From Mycoplasmatota bacterium (lineage in GTDB: Bacteria; Bacillota_I; Bacilli_A; Izemoplasmatales; Izemoplasmataceae), in contig JAUVDP010000008.1 in the NCBI GenBank assembly GCA_030595255.1, positions 1 through 43,967 on the forward strand: 43,967 nt of DNA, read 5' to 3'. The translations under genes were made by a program, and so were the position numbers. Below the pieces are notes generated by a model. The model had not been told where the DNA came from. It saw only the letters and a list, made by a program, of their open reading frames with translations, and ran no database searches. Shown one piece after another: positions 16,379 through 22,506 of the stretch (positions are counted from its first letter, which is position 1; the number at the start of each line of letters is the position of its first letter).

Positions 16379-16521
16379 AGTTCCACATTCCTTCCATGTT
16401 GATTTAATACTACTACAAATACAGTAACAAATCCAAAAAATATAAAAATATTAAAGAAAAAGAAATTAATAAATTGCTTCTAAAATGCGAGTAAAATCCT
16501 GTGTGCACCTTTTTTAACAAA

Positions 16522-16560
16522 TAAAAAAGCAACTAAAACCTCTTAATGGTTTAGTTGCTT
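16522..16560 (-). terminator. tRNA-type terminator next to remnant B
   Basis: AAGCAACTAAAACC (16527-16540) pairs with GGTTTAGTTGCTT (16548-16560), with one bulged A, and a T-run follows on the minus strand. The sequence resembles the terminator after the intact tRNA-Trp (CAAC, AACC, GGTT and GTTG shared), so the terminator appears to have been duplicated with the tRNA end. Confidence 0.8.
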
Positions 16561-16570
16561 TACCTTCTAA

Positions 16571-16628
16571 ATGGCAGGGGTGACAGGATTTGAACACGTA
16601 CTAACGGTGTTGGAGACTAAAAATGCAT
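16571..16628 (-). repeat. tRNA-Trp 3' remnant, copy B
   Basis: Best-preserved remnant. ATGGCAGGGG is identical to the intact gene's 3' end including CCA. The T-loop (rc TTCAAATCC) and the anticodon block ACTAACGGTGTTGGAGAC follow, then decay. The first half of a tRNA is missing, so it cannot be a working tRNA. ATGCATAA at its right end recalls TTGCATAA at the D-arm of the intact gene. Confidence 0.85.
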
Positions 16629-16644
16629 AATTATATATCTGTAT

Positions 16645-16857
16645 TTATAAAAAATCGATTTCTTTAAGATATTTTACAAGTAGTACCACACCAATAAAAA
16701 AGAAAAATAAAAAACTAACACAACCAACAAATATTACCATATCTGATATATAGTTATCGATAGATGATGAATTCTGAAAACTCTTTTAAAAAATAAATAT
16801 TGTCCAACCCATAAAAGAAACTGCCAAAACTCTAATATAACCATCCAAATATTTCAT
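16645..16857 (-). pseudogene. Two-helix small membrane protein, interrupted by a stop
   Basis: From ATG at 16857 (GGAGGGA about ten bases upstream) the frame reads 23 residues with a hydrophobic stretch (I-R-V-L-A-V-S-F-M-G-W-T-I-F-I-F). It then meets TAA at 16786-16788 and continues in the same frame for 46 residues, including a second helix (M-V-I-F-V-G-C-V-S-F-L-F-F-F-F) and a K-Y-L-K-E-I-D-F end. Without the stop it would be a 70-residue two-helix protein. It resembles the broken gene at 17059-17253 (shared S-x-x-V-I-F-V/I-G and F-x-x-F-I-x-V). Its end lies 17 bases from tRNA-Trp remnant B. Function unknown. Confidence 0.55.
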
Positions 16858-16950
16858 ACTATTTTAGTCCCTCCATTTTTGACTATTTATGAATATTATA
16901 CAGCACCCTAGATCTTAATTCAATATGTAATAGTTTGTAAAGTAAGGATA

Positions 16951-17010
16951 AATCGCATAGATGACAAAATTCGAATTCGTACTAACTGTGTTGGAAACTA
17001 AAAATGCATC
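16951..17010 (-). repeat. tRNA-Trp 3' remnant, copy C
   Basis: Aligns to copy B without gaps over 59 bases with about 48 identities, including ACTAAC, GTGTTGGA and ACTAAAAATGCAT, which continues past the tRNA-like part. It is more decayed at the CCA end. B and C share more with each other than with the intact tRNA, so they come from a common element family. Confidence 0.75.
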
Positions 17011-17058
17011 CAAAACACTTCTCTCAATAAATGGGATTAGACAGATATTATTATATCT

Positions 17059-17253
17059 TTACTCGTCAAAAAATCCTCTTTTACATAAATGGAGTACTTC
17101 AATAAATGCTAAAAATATTCATAGACCCCCAATAAATATAACAATAATCCCACTCTTCAAATCATTAAAACGATAAGTACTAGCTAGAGCTGATATTCCA
17201 AATGAAAGTAATAAAATATAAGAAAAATTAATAAAGACTCTTTTCATATCCAT
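17059..17253 (-). pseudogene. Second two-helix small membrane protein, interrupted by TGA
   Basis: Starting at ATG 17247 (or the in-frame ATG at 17253) the frame gives 42 residues with a first helix (Y-I-L-L-L-S-F-G-I-S-A-L-A) and the start of a second (S-G-I-I-V-I-F-I-G-G-L). It reaches TGA at 17119-17121, then runs on for 19 residues (I-F-L-A-F-I-E-V-L-H-L...) to TAA at 17059-17061. A tryptophan at the TGA would restore a continuous helix, so a TGG to TGA change is the simplest damage. The ribosome site is weak. It lies directly upstream, in its own sense, of remnant C, the same arrangement as the 16645-16857 pseudogene with remnant B. Confidence 0.5.
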
Positions 17254-17390
17254 ATCTCTTCATACTTGTTTTTACATAGTTTCTATATTTATACAAAATT
17301 AACCATCTCCTTCAAACAATTCTACCAGAAAGAAAGTAGTAAATACTCCGTTTCATAGGTCCAAAAGTACGATGCTCAGGTTCAAAGTAA

Positions 17391-17425
17391 ATAAAAAACA
17401 ACCAAACCAAAGAGGTTAAGTTGCT
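17391..17425 (-). terminator. Terminator of the tRNA-Tyr/tRNA-Trp operon
   Basis: CAACCAAACC (17399-17408) pairs with GGTTAAGTTG (17414-17423) with one mismatch and one G-T; six T follow on the minus strand. It lies 13 bases after the tRNA-Trp CCA end. Confidence 0.75.
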
Positions 17426-17437
17426 ATATTTTTATAA

Positions 17438-17511
17438 TGGCAGGGGCGTACGGGATCGAACCGTAGTAGACGGTGTTGGAGACCGTTGCATAACCATTTT
17501 GCTACGCCCCT
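17438..17511 (-). tRNA. trnW: tRNA-Trp (CCA)
   Basis: A full cloverleaf of 74 bases with encoded CCA. Acceptor AGGGGCG pairs with CGCCCCT, the D stem is GCA/TGC, and the anticodon stem ACGGT/ACCGT encloses the loop CTCCAAC with anticodon CCA. T stem TACGG/CCGTA encloses TTCGATC, and the discriminator is G. It is the only tryptophan tRNA in the window and reads UGG only, in line with UGA being a stop. It is co-transcribed behind tRNA-Tyr. Three degenerate copies of its 3' part lie downstream. Confidence 0.96.
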
Positions 17512-17519
17512 GTGTGAAA

Positions 17520-17603
17520 TGGTGGAGGGGGACGGATTCGAACCGCCGAACCCTAAGGAACAGAGTTACAGTCTGTCGCGTTTAGCCTCTTCGCTACCCC
17601 TCC
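17520..17603 (-). tRNA. trnY: tRNA-Tyr (GTA)
   Basis: An 84-base type II tRNA with long variable arm. Acceptor GGAGGGG pairs with CCCCTCC, and the anticodon stem CAGA/TCTG encloses CTGTAAC with anticodon GTA. The T arm contains GGTTCGAATCC, and CCA is encoded. It is first in the two-tRNA unit, eight bases before tRNA-Trp. Confidence 0.96.
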
Positions 17604-17646
17604 AACAAGGTGGCTAATTAATCCTTACTTTCTTTAGCGCTATTAT

Positions 17647-17675
17647 ATTATAGCAAAGCCCTTTTTAAAAAGCAA
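17647..17675 (-). promoter_or_regulatory. Promoter of the tRNA operon
   Basis: On the minus strand TTGCTT (17670-17675), 17 bases, TATAAT (17647-17652). The start region downstream contains TAGCGCTA (17635-17642), a GC-rich discriminator of the kind seen at stable-RNA promoters. Confidence 0.7.
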
Positions 17676-17698
17676 CATAAAAGAACAAAAGATATGGG

Positions 17699-17727
17699 TT
17701 GACAAAACTATGTTAAAATCATATATT
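17699..17727 (+). promoter_or_regulatory. Promoter of the AhpD-like gene
   Basis: TTGACA (17699-17704), exactly 17 bases, TATATT (17722-17727), 36 bases before the start codon. Confidence 0.75.
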
Positions 17728-17763
17728 TAAAATACTGAGCAACTAACTAATGGAGTGATATTA

Positions 17764-18333
17764 ATGGAATATAAATATAATAAAAGACTTTTTAACTTTC
17801 TAGAGTTCATTAAGATCTTAGATTTATCAACTTATTCAATAGTAAAACATAGAAAAGATCTTAAACTAATAAGTAAAAGCTTTAGAAGTAACATCATGCT
17901 TTCAGTAACTGAAGTTAACGGATGTTTCTACTGTTCTTTCTTTCATACAAAGATAGCTTATGAAACAGGAATTACTGAAGACGAACTAGAAAGTTTACTT
18001 TCAGGGAATCTTAAAGTTGTTAAAAAAGAAGAGCACCTTGCATTACTATTTGCACAACACTACGCTGATGTAGAAGGAAAATATGAAAAAGGGATGTATA
18101 AAAAAGTAATTGAAACATATGGAGATAGTATTGCTAAAGGAATACTATCAAACATTAGATTAATAATGATGGGTAATGCTTATGGGATAGCTGCTAACTG
18201 TTTTAAACTTAGATTATCTTTTAAAAGAGTTAAAGGGAGTAAGCTAATAAATGAGTTACTAATATTACTGGGTATTGGATTTTTTTTACCATTACTACTT
18301 ATTAAAAATGTATTTACTAAATTAAAAGATTAA
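17764..18333 (+). CDS. Carboxymuconolactone decarboxylase/AhpD-like protein
   Basis: A 189-residue protein. V-N-G-C-F-Y-C-S-F-F-H (C54, C57, H61) is the C-x-x-C-x3-H redox motif of AhpD-type CMD-family proteins, with the preceding hydrophobic L-S-V-T-E helix in place. It probably acts as a thiol peroxidase or disulfide reductase; the partner is unknown. Unusually, the C-terminus adds a hydrophobic segment (about 163-182; L-L-I-L-L-G-I-G-F-F-L-P-L-L-L-I) and a lysine-rich end, so the protein may be membrane-anchored. ATG at 17764 has GGAG eight bases upstream; an in-frame GTG at 17755 overlaps that site. It has its own promoter and terminator. Confidence 0.85.
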   Translation: MEYKYNKRLFNFLEFIKILDLSTYSIVKHRKDLKLISKSFRSNIMLSVTEVNGCFYCSFFHTKIAYETGITEDELESLLSGNLKVVKKEEHLALLFAQHYADVEGKYEKGMYKKVIETYGDSIAKGILSNIRLIMMGNAYGIAANCFKLRLSFKRVKGSKLINELLILLGIGFFLPLLLIKNVFTKLKD

Positions 18334-18366
18334 AAAATGATGATTCGATTTGAATCATCATTTTTA
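18333..18366. terminator. Bidirectional terminator
   Basis: Arms AAAAATGATGATTC (18333-18346) and GAATCATCATTTTT (18352-18365) are exact complements, between the AhpD-like gene and the convergent copA. Confidence 0.92.
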
Positions 18367-18370
18367 TTTA

Positions 18371-18562
18371 TTATAATTTTACTGTATATCCTTTTCCTTC
18401 AATAATACTTACTACTTCTTTAATATCTTTTCCTTTTAAATCAAGTTCAACAGTGCGATCATCTAAGTTAATGTCTACATTATCAAAGCCATTTTCACCT
18501 AATGCTTTTTTAATAGTCATTTCACAATGTCCACATGTCATATCAGTAACGTTTACTTTCAT
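18371..18562 (-). CDS. Possible internally initiated CopZ-like copper chaperone
   Basis: Inside copA and in the same frame, ATG at 18560-18562 is preceded by AAAGGAGG (18570-18577) at seven bases, as good a ribosome site as any in the window. It would give a 63-residue HMA protein (M-T-C-G-H-C; ends G-Y-T-V-K-L) of the normal length of CopZ. In the full-length protein the ribosome site is translated as K-G-G in the linker. Either a separate chaperone is made from the copA message, or a once separate copZ has been fused to copA and its start signal is a relic. Sequence alone cannot decide. Confidence 0.5.
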   Translation of the reverse strand: MKVNVTDMTCGHCEMTIKKALGENGFDNVDINLDDRTVELDLKGKDIKEVVSIIEGKGYTVKL

Positions 18563-20794
18563 ATGTATACCTCCTTTATCTTCTTTAGTATCTAATGCTG
18601 TATCTTGTACTTCACTTGTAAATTCTGGTAATTTATATGTTTTTAATCTTAATGCATTGAGTACAACCATGATAGAACTAAATGCCATGGCTGACGCTGC
18701 TAGTACCATTGATAATCTTCCAGTTGCAGCTAGTGGTATAGCTACTAAATTATATGAAAATGCCCAGAAGAAGTTTTGATAGATATTTCTTAAGGTTGCT
18801 TTAGACATATCAATTGCTTTAATTACTAATCCTAAATCATGACTCATTAATGTAACGTCACTTGAATCAATTGCGATATCAGTTCCGTTACCCATAGCAA
18901 ATCCAATATCTGCTAGTTTTAATGCAGGTGCATCATTTATACCGTCACCCACAAATGCTATAACTATTCCTTCTTTTTGGATATCAGATATAATCTTCGC
19001 TTTTTCATGTGGTAGTACTTCTGAATACACTTTAGTTATACCTAACTCTTTCGCAATTGCGTTAGCTACAATACTATTATCTCCTGTAATCATATAAGGT
19101 TCTAAGTTACGTTTTTTCATTTCAGTAATAACTTTAAGTGATGTATCTTTTATTTCATCTCTAACTGCATATAATGCTTCTACTTTATTGTTTACTACAA
19201 CAAAGTTTGTTGTTTTAGCTTCGTTTAATAATTTATTATAATCATCTTCAAATTCTTTATAATCAAGTTTTAAATCTTTTAGTATTTTAACTGATCCTAT
19301 ATATACTAAATCATTATTAATATTCGCTTTTATACCTTTTCCTTCTAAAGTTTCAAAATTTGATACTTTTAATATTTTAGCATTATTCTCTTCACCATAT
19401 TCTTTTACTGCCTGGCTAATAGGGTGAGTTGATTCACGTTCTATACTGTATACCATATCTAATACATTTTCATTACCTATATAGTTAGTAACTATTGGTT
19501 TCCCAATAGTTAGTGTTCCTGTTTTATCAAATGCTATTGCTTCTATTTTATTAGCTAATTCAAAGAACTCTCCACCTTTATATAATATGTGGTTTTGAGC
19601 GGCTTTACCATTACCTACTAATATACTTGTAGGAGTTGCAAGGCCTAAAGCACATGGACAACTAATAACTAAAATAGCAACTGTTGTTGTGAAACTAAAT
19701 GTAAATAAGTCTCCTAATATAAAGTAATGAACTAAGAAGTTAATTACTGCGACTGACACTACGATAGGTACAAAGTATGAAGCTATCTTATCCGCAGTTC
19801 TTTGGATAGGTGGCTTCTCAGCACTTGCTTCTTCTACTGTACTAATGATTTGAGAAAGCATTGTGTCACTACCTATTTTAGTTGCTTTTATTATTAGTTT
19901 TTCTCTACTGTTAATAGTTGCTCCTATTACTGAAGATCCTTTTAATTTCTTAATAGGAATTGATTCACCAGTAATCATTGATTCATCAACATAACTAGTT
20001 CCTTCAATAACGACTCCGTCAACTGGAATTTTTTCATTAGCTAGAACTACAATGTAATCTCCAAGGAATACTTCATCGATATCTATCATTGTTTCGATAC
20101 CGTCTTTTAAAACTCTTGCTTCTTTAGCCCCTAAGTTAATAAGTTCTACGAGGGCATCAGTAGTTCTTTCTTTAGCGATATGTTCAATGTAGTTACCAAT
20201 AAGTACCATTGAAATAATTAATGCACTTATTTCAAAGTAATACATTGGATGCATTACTGCATCTCCAAATAACTGAACTGAAAGTAGATACACACTATAA
20301 AAATAAGCGCTTGTAGTACCCATTACTACTAGTATATCCATACCAAGTACTTTCTTCTTAATACTCTTGTACGCAGCAATATAAAATCTTTTACCTATAT
20401 AAAATTGAACTACCCCTGAAACTATTAACTGGAATATTCCATCTTTTAAAAGCTCTGGGACATAAACAAAATCAAACCAAGCTAGATGTCCAAACATTGC
20501 CCATAGTAATGGAATACTGAAGAATACAGATATATATATTTCTTTTCTTAGTTTAAGTCTTAGTCTTTTATTATCTTCTAAAGACTCTTCTAATATAGGT
20601 TCATAACCTATTTGTTTTACAATATCTGCGATAGCTACTAAATTATAAACTGATTCATCATATTCAAATAATACTTTTCCTGCCCCTACATTTACTTTAG
20701 CTGATATACTATCATAGTTATCAAAAGTATTTGTAATTGTTTTAGCACACATTGCACAAGTCATCCCATCAACTCTCATTGATTTCTTGATCAT
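18371..20794 (-). CDS. copA: Copper-exporting P1B ATPase with N- and C-terminal metal-binding domains
   Basis: An 807-residue P1B-type ATPase. An N-terminal HMA domain has M-T-C-A-M-C (C13, C16). The membrane C-P-C is at residues 379-381, the phosphorylation motif D-K-T-G-T begins at 423, and the T-G-E-S and G-D-G-I-N-D motifs are present. After the last helix a second HMA domain (745-807, M-T-C-G-H-C, C754 and C757) is attached through a short polar linker. CPC plus CxxC domains point to Cu(I) export. The ATG overlaps the stop of the ArsR-type regulator by one base (TAATG). The C-terminal domain also has a complete internal start signal, listed separately. Confidence 0.95.
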   Translation of the reverse strand: MIKKSMRVDGMTCAMCAKTITNTFDNYDSISAKVNVGAGKVLFEYDESVYNLVAIADIVKQIGYEPILEESLEDNKRLRLKLRKEIYISVFFSIPLLWAMFGHLAWFDFVYVPELLKDGIFQLIVSGVVQFYIGKRFYIAAYKSIKKKVLGMDILVVMGTTSAYFYSVYLLSVQLFGDAVMHPMYYFEISALIISMVLIGNYIEHIAKERTTDALVELINLGAKEARVLKDGIETMIDIDEVFLGDYIVVLANEKIPVDGVVIEGTSYVDESMITGESIPIKKLKGSSVIGATINSREKLIIKATKIGSDTMLSQIISTVEEASAEKPPIQRTADKIASYFVPIVVSVAVINFLVHYFILGDLFTFSFTTTVAILVISCPCALGLATPTSILVGNGKAAQNHILYKGGEFFELANKIEAIAFDKTGTLTIGKPIVTNYIGNENVLDMVYSIERESTHPISQAVKEYGEENNAKILKVSNFETLEGKGIKANINNDLVYIGSVKILKDLKLDYKEFEDDYNKLLNEAKTTNFVVVNNKVEALYAVRDEIKDTSLKVITEMKKRNLEPYMITGDNSIVANAIAKELGITKVYSEVLPHEKAKIISDIQKEGIVIAFVGDGINDAPALKLADIGFAMGNGTDIAIDSSDVTLMSHDLGLVIKAIDMSKATLRNIYQNFFWAFSYNLVAIPLAATGRLSMVLAASAMAFSSIMVVLNALRLKTYKLPEFTSEVQDTALDTKEDKGGIHMKVNVTDMTCGHCEMTIKKALGENGFDNVDINLDDRTVELDLKGKDIKEVVSIIEGKGYTVKL

Positions 20795-21162
20795 TATTTT
20801 GCCTCATTTCTAAATGCGTGACAAACATAAACATTATCATCTTTTACATCTTCGTGTTTTAGATACTCTTTGTAATCATTTATTAATACTTCTTCAACAT
20901 TTACTAAATCCTTAATGTGAAGAATTAAATTAGTGTTACTTTTAAAATCTTTAGTTAGTGAATAAAAACCACGTTGCTTCTCTCTTCTAACTTCTACTAT
21001 ACCTACATCCTTTAAACTAATTAAGTTCTTTGAAATATTTACTTGTTTAATTAGAGTAATCTCTTCAAGTTCACATACACAAAGCTCTCCATTTAAAAGC
21101 AGGCTTATAAGCCTTAATTTTGTAGGATTACTAATACTTTTTAAATATTCTAGACTCTTCAT
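20794..21162 (-). CDS. ArsR/SmtB-family metal-responsive repressor
   Basis: A 122-residue winged-helix protein. The start (L-K-S-I-S-N-P-T-K-L-R-L-I-S-L-L) and E-L-C-V-C-E-L (C28, C30), followed by a recognition helix (Q-V-N-I-S-K-N-L-I-S-L-K), are classic ArsR features. The C-V-C pair sits in the alpha-3 metal-sensing position, and another Cys-His pair lies near the C-terminus (Y-V-C-H-A-F). It overlaps copA by one base, so it very likely controls copper efflux; ArsR-type copper sensors are less common than CsoR or CopY. It has AGGAGGG seven bases before ATG and is divergent from the ferredoxin gene. Confidence 0.88.
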   Translation of the reverse strand: MKSLEYLKSISNPTKLRLISLLLNGELCVCELEEITLIKQVNISKNLISLKDVGIVEVRREKQRGFYSLTKDFKSNTNLILHIKDLVNVEEVLINDYKEYLKHEDVKDDNVYVCHAFRNEAK

Positions 21163-21187
21163 ATATAGTCCCTCCTTAGGTAGTTTT

Positions 21188-21216
21188 ATATTACTACTTC
21201 GTTATATTCCGTACAA
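21188..21216 (-). promoter_or_regulatory. Promoter of the regulator-copA operon
   Basis: On the minus strand TTGTAC (21211-21216), 17 bases, TAATAT (21188-21193). The assignment is plausible but this region is AT-rich and other -10 choices exist. Confidence 0.45.
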
Positions 21217-21230
21217 GGCATATACAAAGA

Positions 21231-21257
21231 ATTATAAATACGAATTTGTTTTATAAT
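21231..21257. promoter_or_regulatory. Imperfect inverted repeat between the divergent promoters
   Basis: ATTATAAATAC (21231-21241) and GTTTTATAAT (21248-21257) form an imperfect dyad between the copA-side and ferredoxin-side promoters. It is a candidate operator for the ArsR-type regulator. AT-richness makes chance a real alternative. Confidence 0.35.
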
Positions 21258-21264
21258 GTAGTGC

Positions 21265-21293
21265 TTGACATTACGTTAATTAGTTTGTATACT
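21265..21293 (+). promoter_or_regulatory. Promoter of the ferredoxin-thioredoxin pair
   Basis: TTGACA (21265-21270), 17 bases, TATACT (21288-21293), then a short leader to GAGGTG. Confidence 0.75.
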
Positions 21294-21316
21294 ATCTATC
21301 GAATTGAGGTGTTATT

Positions 21317-21511
21317 ATGTCATTAACAATTGAAGTAATAAAAGAAAAGTGTGTAGGATGCGGAAGATGTGTTAGAGTATGTAAAACAGGAACCCTTAAA
21401 ATGGACAGAACTACGGGTTTAGTTTATAATACAGGAGAAGCTTGCGATAATTGTTGGGACTGTATATATGCATGTCCTACTAAAGCTTTAGATATAATGG
21501 AGGCAGAATAA
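21317..21511 (+). CDS. Two-cluster 4Fe-4S ferredoxin
   Basis: A 64-residue bacterial ferredoxin with two complete C-x2-C-x2-C-x3-C sets (C12, C15, C18, C22 and C43, C46, C49, C53), enough for two [4Fe-4S] clusters. It is a soluble low-potential electron carrier. It is followed two bases later by a thioredoxin-fold gene and is divergent from the copper operon, so a role in redox or metal stress is possible but not shown. GAGGTG precedes ATG by five bases. Confidence 0.93.
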   Translation: MSLTIEVIKEKCVGCGRCVRVCKTGTLKMDRTTGLVYNTGEACDNCWDCIYACPTKALDIMEAE

Positions 21512-21513
21512 TA

Positions 21514-21825
21514 ATGAATGTAATTGAAAAATATAGTGACGTTGAAAAAGTAATTAATAAAGAGTTAGTAATGGTAATAGCTAAATCACATACATGTTAT
21601 AGTTGTAAAACCATCGCTAATATTATGGATGACAATATGAACCATTTTGATAAGATTGACAAGTATAATATCTATGTAGATGATATTGATCAGTTTAGAG
21701 GAGAACACTTAATATTTAGTGTTCCAACTGTATTAATATTTAGTGAAGGAAAAGAATTATTAAGACAATCAAGATATTTTGATTATGCTAAAATAGATAG
21801 ATTAATTGAGATGTTCACAAATTAA
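21514..21825 (+). CDS. Thioredoxin-fold protein
   Basis: A 103-residue single thioredoxin domain. The active site is C-Y-S-C (C28, C31) instead of WCGPC, and the cis-proline loop reads F-S-V-P-T-V-L-I-F. The unusual active-site dipeptide groups it with thioredoxin-like proteins often used with special partners rather than as general disulfide reductase. The start is two bases after the ferredoxin stop with GGAGG inside the ferredoxin end, so the two are co-translated. A ferredoxin feeding electrons to a thiol protein is suggested by the pairing, but no ferredoxin:thioredoxin reductase is encoded here. Confidence 0.88.
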   Translation: MNVIEKYSDVEKVINKELVMVIAKSHTCYSCKTIANIMDDNMNHFDKIDKYNIYVDDIDQFRGEHLIFSVPTVLIFSEGKELLRQSRYFDYAKIDRLIEMFTN

Positions 21826-21854
21826 AAAGCGTAGAAAATTCTACACTTTTTTTT
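21825..21854. terminator. Bidirectional terminator
   Basis: AAAAG and GTAGA (21825-21835) pair with TCTAC and CTTTT, with one internal mismatch, followed by T-runs on both strands. It lies between the thioredoxin-like gene and the convergent tail-anchored protein gene. Confidence 0.75.
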
Positions 21855-21855
21855 A

Positions 21856-22077
21856 TTATATAAATACTAAAATCAATAATATAATACCTAACACAATCAG
21901 TTGTCCCCACCATGGAAGAAAACTAAGTAAACTACTAAGACCATAGCCACCTCTGCCGCTTCTTGAACTTCTATAAGATGATCCACTAGATTTACTTGAA
22001 AAAGATCCTCTTGAACCTCTGAATCCACTACTTCTTGAACCTCCGCTTCGGCTTCTACCACTTGATACTCTCTTCAT
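21856..22077 (-). CDS. Ser/Arg/Gly-rich tail-anchored membrane protein, PWWG type (short)
   Basis: A 73-residue protein I cannot place in a named family. Residues 1-50 are almost only Ser, Gly and Arg with a few Phe and Tyr: strongly basic and certainly disordered. After L-S-S-L-L-S-F-L-P-W-W-G comes one hydrophobic helix (about 58-73) that ends the protein, so it should be a C-tail anchor with the basic part outside the helix. The longer paralogue directly upstream has the same order and the same P-W-W-G before the helix. AGGAGGG before ATG suggests good translation. Low-complexity arms like this often bind nucleic acid or acidic polymers, but that is speculation. Confidence 0.75.
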   Translation of the reverse strand: MKRVSSGRSRSGGSRSSGFRGSRGSFSSKSSGSSYRSSRSGRGGYGLSSLLSFLPWWGQLIVLGIILLILVFI

Positions 22078-22089
22078 ATTTAATCCCTC

Positions 22090-22449
22090 CTAAAATCCTG
22101 CTATCAATATAATTAAAATTACAAAAATAATAAATACAAATCTTCCCCACCAAGGAACATCATCAAGAAATCCACTTTCTCCTCTGTAATGTGAACTGTG
22201 ATATCCAAAATGTTTTTTCGGGATATCAGTTGATTTAGGAGAGCTATCAAAACTATCTTTTGATTTACCAAATATTGATTTACTAAAAGGTATTCTTCTT
22301 AAACCTTTAAACCCATTTGATGATTTTGTAAAACTTTTAAATCCTCCTAAAGATCTTCCAAATGATGATCTACTTGAGGATGATGACCTTGATCCTTTGA
22401 ATCCTCCACCTGAAGATCCCCTACTTCTACTACTTGATGATTTTTTCAT
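22090..22449 (-). CDS. Ser/Arg/Gly-rich tail-anchored membrane protein, PWWG type (long)
   Basis: A 119-residue paralogue of the next gene. The N-terminal 60 residues are Ser, Arg, Gly, Lys and Phe-rich with repeated S-S-S, S-R-S and G-F-K; a middle part (60-92) contains several Lys, His and Tyr. Then D-D-V-P-W-W-G-R and a terminal helix (F-V-F-I-I-F-V-I-L-I-I-L-I-A-G-F) follow. AGGAGGGG precedes ATG. It is 12 bases from the shorter paralogue, so the two are co-transcribed and may form a hetero-oligomer. Function unknown. Confidence 0.75.
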   Translation of the reverse strand: MKKSSSSRSRGSSGGGFKGSRSSSSSRSSFGRSLGGFKSFTKSSNGFKGLRRIPFSKSIFGKSKDSFDSSPKSTDIPKKHFGYHSSHYRGESGFLDDVPWWGRFVFIIFVILIILIAGF

Positions 22450-22506
22450 ACTTATCCCCTCCTATAATTATCCCTACCATTTATAATATCATATTTTTAT
22501 ATAAAC

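Noticed and set aside
16571-16628. Remnant B as a complete second tRNA-Trp
   Set aside because: The D-arm and the 5' acceptor strand are missing, and the bases beyond the anticodon block do not pair.
16961-17176. Open frame of 71 codons on the plus strand
   Set aside because: It runs over tRNA-Trp remnant C and opposite the broken membrane protein gene; it has no ribosome site and no domain, so it is a chance frame.
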